Below are positions 45,151 through 55,789 of a DNA stretch of 64,000 bases, one piece after another. This stretch comes from Branchipolynoe longqiensis (Eukaryota > Annelida > Polychaeta > Phyllodocida > Polynoidae): contig CM059194.1 in assembly GCA_030323885.1 (NCBI GenBank), forward strand, positions 29,801,367 to 29,865,366, written 5' to 3'. The position numbers and the translations under genes are program-made. Each line of letters starts with the position of its first letter. Position 1 is the stretch's first letter. Under the pieces are notes generated by a model. It searched no databases and was not told the DNA's origin. It saw nothing but the letters and a program-made list of their open reading frames with translations.

Positions 45151-48100
45151 GTCAGCAGAGTTTACAGCTAAGTTGTGCCTGTATATGACCCACACAAACT
45201 CCCATTTGTAACTTGTCGTGCGTGCTAAGGCCCATTTATAGTTCTGACGGCGTGTAACGCCGTCAACTTTAAGCCCCTATCACACTACGACGGATGGCGG
45301 CGGTGTATGCGTAACGTGGCGAAATAATTTGACAATCATAATAGGTCGAGATATGGTGACCTTTTTGCACTGCGGGGAGGTCCCAGTAATGTATGAAGCA
45401 TATGCGTAGCCTATGCCTGGCGTACATCTACCGTATCCCTACCGTATGCAAAGCATATGACGATGTATACTTGGTGTATTGGCACATATTTTGACGGTTG
45501 GAGGTGACAGGACCAGCATATGAGTAATGTGTGCCGACGTATACCGAACGTGCTCCTAACGTATCCCGATGTACCACTAACGTACACGTAGCGTATGAGG
45601 AATGTATGAGCCACATGTCGACACACGTTGAACATTTTGAACATGCACACAAATTCTTTTGGAGCCTTGACACATGCTGACGTAAGATGACGCATAACGC
45701 CGTATGCAAAGCATACCCGACGTATGGCCAGCGTATACGTAACGTATGACACCGTACACTGATGTGTTGGTCGAAAATCACATACCTTGGCATAGGCTAA
45801 GGCTATACGTCGTAGTGTTACATCACTTTTACAGAACGTTGTGAGTACATTATATACGCGGAGGGCGCAGGTTCAACGTACGGCTAACCTATGCCGACCT
45901 ACCCCTAACGTGTGGATAACGTATTCCGCATACGCCCAGCTTACGTCTAGCATATGAGAAACGTATGAGCCACATGCTGGCATAGGTTTCTAATTTTGAG
46001 CATGCACACTAAATTTTCGGCTGCTTGACCTATGCCGACCTATGAAAAGCGTATATGACCTATGCCCAACCTATGCGTAACCTATGACGGCCTATGCCGA
46101 CATGTTGGTCGAAAAGCGCATAGGTCGGCATATGCTAACGCCATAGGTCGTACTGTGACAGGCCCTTAAAGGCCCTGTCACACTACGACATATGGTACCG
46201 GTGTGTGCATAACGTATTCAAATCAAATTCAAATCAAAATACGTCGGCATTTGCCGAACTTTTCACACTGCGGCCAGTCCCAGCAATGTATGAAACGTCC
46301 GCGTAGCATATGCATGGCACACGTGTACTGTATTCCTACCGTATGCAAAGCATATGATGACGTATACTTGGTGTATTGGGACGTATTTTGACGGTTGGAC
46401 GTGACAGGACCAGCGTATAAGTTATGTATGCCGACATATACCGAACGTGCTCCTAACGTATCCCGACGTACCACTAACGTATACGTAGCGTATGAGGAAC
46501 GTGAACATTTTGAAAATGAAAAAAAATAAATTTGGAGCCTCGACGCACGCTGACGTAAGACGCTGTATAACGCCGTATGCAAAGCATACCCGATGTATGG
46601 CCAACGTATACGTAACATATGATGCCATACGCCGATGTGTTGGTCGAAAATCACATACGTTGGCATAGGTTAAGGCTATACATCGTAGTGTGACAGCACT
46701 TTTACAGAACGTTGTGAGTACGTTATATACGCGGAGGGCGCCGGTTCAATGTACGGCTAACCTATGCCGATGTACCCCTAACGTGTGCATAATGTACGCC
46801 ATGTACACCCCGCATACGCCAAGCATATGAGAACCATATAAACCACACACCGGCATAGGTTGAAAATTTTGAACATCCACAAACAATTTTTGGCGGCTCG
46901 ACCTACACTGACCTATGATGCTGTATGCAAAGCGTATTCGCTGTATGCCTAACATATGACGTCATATGCCGACGTGTTGGTCGAAAAGCGCATACGTTGG
47001 CATACACTAAGACTATACATCGTAGTGTGACAGGCCCTTAAACGGGCCTTTATAGTTCAAATTCATCATGGTAGGCACTCCTTCTCGCCTTGAAGTGTAT
47101 CGTCGTATCCAACCACACTAACTATATTATATACAGTGATTCGTTCTCCTGCCTCCTGGCTGTTGCTGGACTGAAAACAAATCACCCTATTCTAACAACG
47201 GTCATCTATAGAATGAACCAACTGCCAACGGATGGGTATGACATCCACCTGTGCTGGGTTCCTGGCCATGCCGGCATACAAGGAAACGAACGAGCTGATC
47301 GGGTTGCGAAGAAGGCCCTGAACTGTGATCTTGAACCGTGTCTGATCCCTCACTCTGATCTGAAACCACTAATAGCTACCCACATAAAATGCAAATGGAA
47401 CATGAGTGGGATGAAAACATTAATAAAATTAAAGAAATTGAACCATCTGTGGGAAACCCACCACAGACTCATGCACGAGGTCGGCGGGACCAAGTGGTCC
47501 TTAGCCGCTGCCGTATTGGCCACTTGTGGCTAACACATGCTTTTCTGCTCAAGGGGGAACCATCCCCTGAATGTATTGGGTGTCAGTCCCCGCTGACACT
47601 CAAACACATTTTACTAAGTTGTGTTGATTATTTGGCCCTGCGCCAACAATTCTACACTGCAGACAGTATGCATGACCTTTTTACTAAAGTAAAACCAGAA
47701 GACATTTTGGCCTTTTTGAGGGCAGCTGATCTGTACCGCCTCATATAGTTCATTAAAACAAATTTATAAATTAATTCTTTCATTTAAGAGACCAGGCGGG
47801 ATGGCCGAATGAGTTGGAGCATCCGTCTCCCGTGCTGGTAGATCGTGGCGTCATGGGTTCGATCCTTGGTTGAGTCAAACCAATGACATGAAAATTGGTG
47901 CTTGTCGCTTCCTAGCCAGGCGCTCGGCATTATTAGGACAGGGCAAGGGCTGGTGTGCTCAGTGTCAGGATAATGTGACTGAGTGGGATACCAAGTCATG
48001 GTGCCGGCGGCCTGGTTTCCCAGTGGGACAGCACTATAAAGTCACCATGAGTGCGCACTGTTACAAGTCGGTACCCGTCCTGATATGACCTTATATGTTG

Positions 48101-51100
48101 CTAGGACGTAAAACAACAACAAACAAGCAAACTTGTAAGTAATAAGGTAATGGCTACTGACACAGTACTGTGTCAGTAATATAAATTTGAGGTATTACCA
48201 CAAGAGTCTACTTAACAGCCAATCAGAAACTAGTGACACAGTAGGGCATACGGTGCCACTTATATTCTATTTAGGTATATCAACAGCAAGCTACTTAACA
48301 GCCAATCAGAAGCTAGTTTCACAGACAGTACTGTGTCACCAATACTCAATTTAGCTGTTACCAAAGAAATATATTTAACAGAAAATCGGAAGCTAGTGTC
48401 CCAGTATTGTGTCACTAATATCCTATTTAGACAGTATTAACAGTATTGACAGTATTGACAATGAGTGTAGGCCTATTCAATACATGAGGGTACCACTTAC
48501 TGTCACAGTGATTGATTTCACTACATGATCGCACCATTCACTGTGACATTGAGTGTATTCACTACAAAAAGCGTCACATTCACCGTGACAGTCAGTGTAT
48601 TCAATGTATAGGAGTAACATGACTATTCACTATAGACCTATGTAATGTGTAGCTTTCGTGTGACAGTGAATATATTCGCTACATTGGGGTTTGTCGTAAC
48701 CCTGAATGTATGCACTGTAAGTTTAAGCTGCGAAGTGACGCGGAAGTGACGCGGTTCTTGCGCGGGCGTCACGCGGAAAAAATCGAAATGTATGTACAAA
48801 GAGAAGCCGAACACACTGGCGCGGGCGTTTCTAGCGCGGGCGTCGTGCGGGCGTCGCGCTGGCGTCGCGCGGACGGATAGCATGGCTTTTGGAGCGATTT
48901 TTGCCGCTTGACGCGTGGTGCCGCTTGGCTTTTGACTGACTTTGCCCAACTTTTCCTGACTTTGCCCGACTTTTCCCGAAGTTCCCGACTTTGCCCAACT
49001 TTTCCAGACTTTGCCCGACTTTTCCTGACTTTTCCCAACTTTACCCGACTTTGTCTGACTTTGCCTAACTTTACCCGACTCTGCTCGACTCTACCCAACC
49101 CGACTCGACTCTACTCGACTCTACTTGACTATACCTGACTCTACTCGACTCTACCCGTCTGGACTCTACCCCACTCTACTCTATCCGACTCAACTCTACC
49201 TGACTCGACTCTATCCAACTCGGCTCTACCCAACTCGACTCGATTCTACCAAACTCGACTCGACTCTCGAGTCGAGTTGGATAGTCTGATAAAAGCACAC
49301 AACTTTCAAAAGCAACACACTTATCTAGACTAAGGGCAGCACTATCTAAGTTAGATATGTAGGATCAAGTCTAGATAAGTGTGTTGCTTTTGAAAGTTGT
49401 GTGCTTTTATCAGACTATGCAACTTTAATGCTTGTTTGTTGAATTCATCCCTACTTTCGATTCAGAACGGCTTCGTCTCGCTGTATTCCCAGCTTTACCT
49501 GGAAGGGACCGTTGACGACTTCTCAGAGCACCTCTTTGCCACCTATGACACAGACCACAGCGGCACCATTGACTTCAGGGAGTTCATCTCCGTTATGAAT
49601 ATCGCCAACAAGGTGCTGACCGCTAAACAGTTTCATTCTTATTCGTTTTAATGTTTATAAACATTGTGTATGCGCGCGCAGCTTGGCTGCAGAACGAAGA
49701 CACACTGCTATTGAGTGTGCCGATATGCGCAGTGCAAAACGTCAATTTTATTCAAATTTAATAGAAATGCAGAACCCTAACCTTATAAATTTAATATAAT
49801 CTCTTTGGTAAACATATCTTCTGTATGTGTTCCAAGCAGTTTGTTTCTAGGTGGTATAGTTTTAGAGATATTTCACTTTTTCTGTATGGAGATTGCTCAC
49901 GCCCATTGACAATTCATTGAGTTTGCCGATACGCGCAGTGCAAAACGTCAATTTTATTCAAAATTAATAGAAATGCAGAACCCTAACCATATGAATTTAA
50001 TATAATCTCTTTGTTAAACATGTTTTCTGTATGTGTTCCTAGCGGTTTGTTTCTAGGTGGTGTAGTTTTAGAGATATTTGACTTTTTCTGTATGTAGATT
50101 TCTCACGGTCATTGACAATGCATTGAGTTTACCGATATGAACAGTGCAACACGTCAATTTTATTCAAAATTAATAGAAATGCAGAACCCTAACCTTATAA
50201 ATTTAATATAATCTTTTTGTTGAATATGTTTTCTATATGTGTACTAAGCGATTTGTTTCTAAGTGGTTTGGTTTTAGAGATATTTCACATTTTCTGTATA
50301 AAGATTGCTCACAGCCATTGAGTTTGCAGTGTGACCCCGTGTCGTCCTGCAGCGAAGTTGTGCGTGCACTGACTTAAATACATATGAAGACGTCACATGA
50401 AATAGGTCTATACTTTAGCCGTGGGTGGCACTCACCTGCCCATGTGAAATGGCACATATACACGTTCAGAGGTATCAAGTAGATACGAGGGTGAATAGGG
50501 AGATCGCCCAAATACACACATTGTTAATAGGGAAACAGCATGGCTGAAGGTGGGAGGGTGCCTCTATTGCCAGTATTACATGTATACTTCCTGTATTACC
50601 TTATTACCTGTATCACATGTATTACCTCTATTATCTGCATTACCTGTATTACCTTATTAGATGTATTGCATATATTGCATGTATTACTTTATTACCTGTA
50701 TTGCATGTATTACATGTATTGCATGTATCACAGGTATTAGTCTATTACATGTATTACACTATTACAATATAGCATGTATTACATGTATATTATTACATAT
50801 ATTAGTATTACATTATTGCCTGTATTACATGTATTGTATGTATTATGTGTATTAGTCTATTACACGTATTACACTATTACAATATAGCGTGTATTACATG
50901 TATATTATTACATATATTAGTATTACATTATTGCCTGTATTACATGTATTGCATGTATCACATGTATTAGTCTATTACACGTATTACACTATTACAATAT
51001 AGCGTGTATTACATGTATATTATTACATATATTAGTATTACATTATTGCCTGTATTACATGTATTGTATGTATTATGTGTATTAGTCTATTACATGTAGT

Positions 51101-53088
51101 ACACTATTACAATATAGCGTGTATTACATGTATATTATTACACATATTAGTATTACATTATTGCCTGTATTACACATATTGCATGTATTACATGTATTAG
51201 TCTATTACACATATTACACTATTACAATATAGCGTGTATTACATTATATTATTACATATATTAGTATTATATTATTGCCTGTATTACATGTATTGCATGT
51301 ATATTATTACATATATTAGTATTACATTATTGCCTGTATTACACATATTGCATGTATTACATGTATTAGTCTATTACACGTATTGCACTATTACAATATA
51401 GCGTGTATTACATGTATATTATTACATATATTAGTATTACATTATTGCCTGTATTACATGTATTACATTATATTATTACATATATTAGTATTACATTATT
51501 ACATATGTAATATACATATACTTGCAAGTGTGCATCTTTTATTGGGGTTTTCTTTTCTTTTCCAAATACTAAATGTAAACCTGTTTCGACTGACTCGAAT
51601 CCTTACGACAGGGCACCCCAGCTGAGAAGTTAACTTGGGCGTTTGGACTGTACGACATAGACAAGAGCGGACAGCTCACCCGAGCAGAAGTCACAGACAT
51701 TGTCACGGTGTGTACCCGTTCACAATACTAACCCCTAGTCAACGAACCATACATGAGAACACCACTGACAAAATACTGCCTCCTGTAAATTCTTGTTTTA
51801 TACTTTTTTGTTCATTTAGTTTTTTTCCAATCAAATATATTTATTGTACATGCAGTGGCAGATTTACCGTAGCGGGCGCGGTGGCCGAATCGGTAGAGAG
51901 CGGGCCTCGTATCGGGGAGAAGGGGAGTTCGGTTCCCGGTTAAGTCAAACCAATGACTTATAAGAATTGATACTTGGCGCTTCCTAGACTGACACTTGGC
52001 ATTAATGGGGTCGAACAAGGTCTGGTTAGCTCAGTGTCAGGATAATGTGACTGAGTGGGGGATATGTCATGGTGCCGGCAGCTGATTTCCCAGTGGCGCA
52101 GCACTATAAAGTTGTCATGAGTGCACACTGTCACAAGTCGGTGCCCATCCTGATATGACCTTAGATGTTGCCAGGATGTAAAACTCCAACAACCAACTGG
52201 ATTAACCGTGAGGCTGAGTAGGCCTAATGGCCCGGAAGGGGAGGGCTAGAGCATAAAAGAAAGGTTTTATTGAGTGTACTAAAGCTCAGCCTATGGTCAA
52301 AGACCCTATAATACTAAGACGGCTCACTCAGCATGTACTGTGTAATCAAAATCATCAAACCCACCACCTGGTGAGCTGGCTGTTCTCTTGGTTAAACAGG
52401 TGCTATATTGTATGTATAAATGTATATATGAATGTGAAAGAAGTGTGTATTTGTTCATAGCAATTTGATATTGATGTGTATTCATACTTACCTATCTCAT
52501 GTACAATATAATTGTATGTGTTCACATGTGATTGTGAAACACCAACCAGCAGCTGGGCTGATCAAACCCACCACAAGGTAGGACTGCAAAATTTACATTA
52601 CCATGGGAGAGATAGGGAGTGAGCCGTCTTAGTATTATACGCTCTTTGCTAGGGTCCAAGGTGGTAGATAATCCGCCACTGTGTATATATGTACTAAGAC
52701 GTTTCATTATTTGTTAAAGAACTACACTCCAGTGGCACCATACATTCTACTATATAATGTCATGCAACCCCATGAAAGTATCAAAGGAACATCGAGGCAA
52801 TGATATCCCAATTCATACCTCTAATCTTCACTTTCGGGTAAATTAAATGTAACCATCTTGTTTGAATACATCATTTCAAAATGATGTTATTTGTGCACAT
52901 TTCAGGCTGTGTACAAAATGCAGGGTGTTACCCAGGAAGGAGACTTTGAACACCTGAGTGTGCAGGCTTCAGTAACGGAAATATTTAAGGCGCTGGAGAA
53001 GGACGGCGATGGACAGATCTCCAAGGAAGAGTTTGTGAAAGGAGCTCAAGCACATCCACAGGTTCAGAATGTTCTCACTAGCATCTGA
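44998..53088 (+). CDS. neuronal calcium sensor/recoverin-family EF-hand protein (4 exons, complete)
   Basis: Exons 44998-45150, 49466-49612, 51612-51707 and 52906-53088 join in phase 0 throughout to give 192 residues, the normal family length. The start MGCGPSN fits N-myristoylation (Gly2, Ser6). EF1 (near residues 41-54) is degenerate and lacks the usual Cys-Pro. EF2 (79-90, DTDHSGTIDFRE) and EF3 (115-126, DIDKSGQLTRAE) are canonical. EF4 (163-174, EKDGDGQISKEE) has Glu at position 1. Such proteins sense Ca2+ and move to membranes through a calcium-myristoyl switch. It is divergent enough that I assign no subfamily (recoverin, neurocalcin, VILIP or NCS-1). Confidence 0.92.
45229..47060. mobile_element. 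cluster of nested and tandem TIR elements (CACACTACGAC group) in intron 1
   Basis: An outer element starts aaggcccatttatagttctg (45229) and ends gggcctttatagttc (47060). Inside it are at least three ACGT-rich elements: about 45281-45825 (gcccctatcacactacgac to acgtcgtagtgttac), a partial one to 46166, and 46174-47034 (GGCCCTGTCACACTACGAC to atcgtagtgtgacaggcc), with an internal end at 46690. The bodies are mosaics of cgtatgc, cctatgcc and acgtatac words, so open frames are long but meaningless. Confidence 0.65.
47085..47748 (+). pseudogene. I-clade-type LINE 3' fragment: RNase H and zinc-finger-like tail
   Basis: The first frame carries RNase H (IIYSDSFSCLLAV, then HLCWVPGHAGIQGNERADRV). After a one-base shift near 47390-47405 the protein continues in the next frame: RRDQVVLSRCRIGHLWLTHA, then CIGCQSPLTLKHILLSC, to a stop at 47746-47748. 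RNase H plus this CxxC..HILL..C tail is typical of I/Nimb/Jockey-like LINE 3' ends. Truncated and frameshifted, within the calcium-sensor intron 1. Confidence 0.85.
47797..48125 (+). mobile_element. tRNA-derived SINE, full length
   Basis: The head (gggatggccgaatgagttgg; gtcatgggttcgatccttgg) and body are well conserved, and the tail is AACAACAACAAACAAGCAAA. It lies directly downstream of the LINE fragment. No clean target duplication was found. Confidence 0.9.
48140..48470. repeat. tandem repeats with TGACACAGTACTGTGTCA palindromes
   Basis: Three to four units of about 75-95 bp share aacagccaatcagaagctag, gacagtactgtgtcac and tcaatttag. The first holds a perfect palindrome centred near 48165. 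Further gacagtattgac and cactgtgacagt words extend to about 48700. Confidence 0.7.
48935..49268. repeat. degenerate minisatellite, CTTTGCCCGACTTTTCC to ACTCGACTCTACC
   Basis: About 330 bp of head-to-tail 10-20 bp words drift from ttgcccgacttttcc on the left to gactctactcgactcta on the right. It has strong strand asymmetry (C+T on plus). The opposite-strand frames are low-complexity Lys/Arg/Ser nonsense. Confidence 0.85.
49281..49418. repeat. perfect 51-bp inverted repeat (hairpin) in intron 1
   Basis: The arm 49281-49331 is the exact reverse complement of 49368-49418, with a 36-nt loop. The right arm is part of a MITE P right end (aagttgtgtgcttttatcag, actatgcaactttaa). The left arm is an extra inverted copy of it. 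The stem ends 47 bp before calcium-sensor exon 2. Confidence 0.92.
49466..49612 (+). CDS. calcium-sensor exon 2 (EF1 end and EF2)
   Basis: 49 codons between TTCGATTCAG and a GTGCTG donor. Residues 52-100 include FVSLYSQLYLEG and the EF2 loop 79-90 with Asp, Asp, Ser, Thr, Asp and Glu at positions 1, 3, 5, 7, 9 and 12. Confidence 0.92.
49715..50330. repeat. three tandem copies of a unit of about 205 bp in intron 2
   Basis: Copies begin near 49715, 49918 and 50124 at ttgagtgtgccgatatgcgc-like words. They share gcgcagtgcaaaacgtcaat, atagaaatgcagaaccctaa, tttaatataatctctttg and ttttagagatatttcac. Divergence is modest. A related single piece may lie at 19555-19640. Confidence 0.85.
50565..51515. 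repeat. TATTACATGTATT satellite with higher-order units
   Basis: About 950 bp built from tattac(a/c)tgtatt words arranged in higher-order units of about 115-125 bp (cattattgcctgtattacat, tctattacacgtattacact, attacaatatagcgtgtatt, then atattattacatatattag). At least six recognisable units occur. It occupies about half of intron 2. Confidence 0.9.
51612..51707 (+). CDS. calcium-sensor exon 3 (EF3)
   Basis: 32 codons between a CTTACGACAG acceptor and a GTGTGT donor: GTPAEKLTWAFGLYD, then the canonical EF3 loop at residues 115-126. Confidence 0.93.
51878..52192 (+). mobile_element. tRNA-derived SINE in intron 3
   Basis: The head GCGGTGGCCGAATCGGTAGA and gttcggttcccggttaagtc, the body, and a tail ending aactccaacaaccaa. 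The flanks gatttaccgt and gattaaccgt are a probable 10-bp target duplication with one mismatch. Confidence 0.88.
52906..53088 (+). CDS. calcium-sensor exon 4 (EF4, stop codon)
   Basis: 60 codons and TGA after a GTGCACATTTCAG acceptor. AVYKMQGVTQEGDFEHL links EF3 to EF4; EIFKALEKDGDGQISKEEF is the EF4 hand with Glu in loop position 1. It ends VQNVLTSI with no further C-terminal extension. Confidence 0.93.
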   Translation, partial: AVYKMQGVTQEGDFEHLSVQASVTEIFKALEKDGDGQISKEEFVKGAQAHPQVQNVLTSI

Positions 53089-53181
53089 GACTTCCGAGAG
53101 TTCAGTGTGAATATTCATAGTGGTGTAATATTAGCAATTTAAAGAGGAACTTCACATGCACCTGCATTCAATTCAATTCGA

Positions 53182-53364
53182 TAACAGTAAAACCACTCTA
53201 ACCGATAACCTCCACAGATCGACCACTCATATCGGTCACTTTATTTGGGTCCCAACAATACCATTACAAGTAAGGATAGTCTAACTCCCAAAACCGACCA
53301 CCTCCCTAAATGGACCATTTACAGTTGGTCCCATGGTCGGTCGATTTAGAGAGGTTTTATTGTA
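53182..53364 (+). mobile_element. mariner-like MITE family N in the calcium-sensor 3' region
   Basis: acagtaaaaccactctaacc to gagaggttttattgtac, 183 bp, same arms as the 33374 copy. It lies between the stop codon and the probable polyadenylation signal, so it is probably transcribed in the 3' UTR and would fold into a hairpin. Confidence 0.75.
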
Positions 53365-53394
53365 CTTCTGTTCCGGAATATGGCATCCACATCA

Positions 53395-53400
53395 AATAAA
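53395..53400 (+). promoter_or_regulatory. probable polyadenylation signal of the calcium-sensor gene
   Basis: AATAAA 307 bp after the stop codon, the first such hexamer downstream. Later alternatives exist (near 53847). Confidence 0.5.
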
Positions 53401-54284
53401 GAAACCCACTATATCCTAGTGGATTGGAACTTTAGATATGTAGCATACTGATTTAGTGGGTATGTAATGGTGATGTGCGTACTATATCACTATTCGTAAT
53501 ACATTGTAATAATGAATTTGCTTCATTTAGTTATTCACGAGAGGTTTTGTTCTTATTATTTTGCCTGAAAGTACAGACAAATTAACTATTAGCTAATTTA
53601 CTACATTGTATGCAGATTACCTCCGTTACATTATCATCAGCCTAGACTGTGGAACAAACAATTAAATGTGATCGATGACAACAACCAAAACAAGGCCTAC
53701 AATATAATATCTCCAGCACTTTCCCCATTCTCATACACCATCCTATTATTAAATGTATTATCATCGAAGGAATTGTTTAAATAACTGCCAACCATGCATA
53801 ACCTGGATCCCATTGGTTTGTCGTTGGCAACTGATTCTTTCTGACGAATAAAATATTTCAAGAAGGGACTGCATGTTCAAGTATTGAGGTGTATTTCTAA
53901 CAGGTGTAATATGAATGTATACGTGTACATGTTGTTAATATTTTAAAACAAACATTTAAAAAAAGAATGCGGAAAAGAGAGAGGAAAACGAACCCCTCAG
54001 CTTCAACAAAACATATTTTCGATGGTCTTATATTTTACATAAATATCTATTTTGTGTAATAAATAGAACAGTATTCAACAATGAGAAAGTCCTGCCTGTG
54101 AACATTCAATCTATTTTGTTATTTAATATGTAGTCATACTATTGGGAAGCAAAGACAACTAGTATAGAAATATTTGTTGTTGGAAATCGGATAGTTTGCG
54201 CCTGCTCTAGTTCTTTGCTACATCAACAGATGGCGCCATGGTAAAGGGCCGGTGGTCATTCTGTGGGCCGAATGTTGAAACTAA
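53401..54284. other. no gene seen
   Basis: AT-rich unassigned sequence downstream of the calcium-sensor gene. Confidence 0.4.
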
Positions 54285-54878
54285 TACCCCAGTCACACGA
54301 GAGCCAGCATCAGCCTCCGACCTCCTTATGCCCAAAAGGACGCCAACCTCCCAGCGTCCCATTCGATACATTGATTCAAATACGTGGTAGGCGCCAGGTC
54401 GGCGCCGACCACATGGTGACTGCAGCATCGCATGTGTTGGTGCCACCAGATCGGCACCTGATCGGCGCCAGATCGCCGGCAACTCGCCAACCCAGGGCGG
54501 CGCCATGTTACCGCCATGTCAAGCCAGGTCGGTGCCGACCGCATGGTGACTGCAGCATCGCATGTGTTGGCACCGCCAGGTCGGTGCCAGATCGGCGCCA
54601 GATCGGCAGCAACTCGCCAACCCAGGGCGGCGCCAGGGCGGCGCCAAGGCAGCACCAGGGCGCCAACCATTTTGAATGGCGCCGCCGGAACAGGACGCAA
54701 GGAGGTTGCACGTGCAGCAGCAGCAACCTCCTTGCGTCCAAAATTCCCAAAATGGATGCCGGGAGGTTGGCGTCCTCGCGGTGACAGCGCTCAATCAGGG
54801 CGTAAGGAGGGTGCAAGGAGGACGTTTTGATGTCGCAAATCGATCATTAGCGAACGCAGGCCTCGTGTGACTGGGGTA
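54285..54878 (+). mobile_element. TIR element with TAA duplication and internal duplication, 594 bp
   Basis: TIRs TACCCCAGTCACACGAG / CTCGTGTGACTGGGGTA, flanked by TAA on both sides (54282-54284, 54879-54881). Internally, gcatggtgactgcagcatcg, catgtgttgg and gatcggcgccagatcg occur twice, about 124 bp apart, and gcaaggaggttg / caacctccttgc forms an inverted pair. GC-rich, no ORF of interest. Confidence 0.8.
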
Positions 54879-55029
54879 TAAGAAACGAAGCAGAAACATA
54901 TAAGGGGAATCTGATATTTAGTACTTTAGCAGTTCAATGTCGACGCCATCCAACTAGAAATCTTAATAAAACTGCTTGAAAAGTTATAATCTCATTAGGA
55001 AGCAAATTCAAAACTGTGAAGGTGTGGGT

Positions 55030-55312
55030 CATCTGATCGATCCTGCTCAGTCGACCCATTTGCAGTGTATACTATTGTGGTCCACAAATGGTTCATCAAA
55101 CGCTGTGGTAGGGTATACTGTGCTGTGCTGTCTGTGGGGAAAGTGTATATAAAAGACCCCTTGCTGCTTACCGGAAAGAGTAGCCGATGTGGTGGCAGCA
55201 GGTTTCCACCAAAGAAATATGTCAGAATGACCATATGTTTGAAGTCCAATAGCCGATGATAAAATCAACATGCTCTAGAGGCGTCTTTAAATAAAACAAG
55301 CTTTATTTATTT
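55030..55312 (+). repeat. mollusc-type SINE (second SINE family)
   Basis: Blocks tcgacccatttgcagt, gtgctgtctgtggggaaagt, ataaaagaccccttgctgct, atatgtcagaatgaccatat, gtccaatagccgatgat and a 3' end gctctagaggcgtctttaaa then taaaacaagctttattt. From memory this resembles a SINE spread through gastropods and bivalves. It is the main taxonomic hint in the window. Confidence 0.7.
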
Positions 55313-55315
55313 TTA

Positions 55316-55789
55316 TTAACCAGCCTAAGTGGACTCAGACTAATCCCAATTGTACCTATACCTTTATAGGTCACCCCTATTAGGTTGGTCAAATTCATGT
55401 TAAATATATATACTGCACAGCTGAAATACCGGTGTACATTGTTGGTCAGGCGATGCCCAGCATCGAGATGCCTGCAAACTTCTTCCTATAAAGCATTGAT
55501 CCCTTTAAAGGGACCAGCTATAGCTCGCTGGGACACTGCGCGTACTCCGACAAATGCTCTCCAAGCACAATCTTGTTTAGTTTTTATGTTTAAATGAACC
55601 AAGTATGTGTGGGGAGAGTATGGGACCAGGCCACTGCTAGTCTGAACTGCAAAGGCAGTTTGTTGTCTTCAAAATGGCCACCCCCATAGGCGGCGGCCAT
55701 TTCCAATGCAAAAGCTGTGCTGTGATTGGCTGAAATTGTGCCGGCAACAGGCTCACACAGTAACAAGATTTGCTGGTTCCCAGTATGGG
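55316..55789. other. no gene seen
   Basis: The small plus ORF at 55385-55597 has no motif. Otherwise unassigned. Confidence 0.35.

Noticed and set aside
45411..46955. Several long minus-strand frames with similar peptides
   Set aside because: They read the repeated cgtatg/acgtat words of TIR elements. The peptide similarity reflects DNA repeats, not a gene family.
48638..49138. Low-complexity frames (Lys/Ser/Val/Gly-rich or Leu/Phe/Thr-rich)
   Set aside because: They come from the degenerate ttgcccgactt minisatellite.
50540..50855. Ile/Thr/Cys-rich frames
   Set aside because: Translation of the TATTACATGTATT satellite in the calcium-sensor intron.
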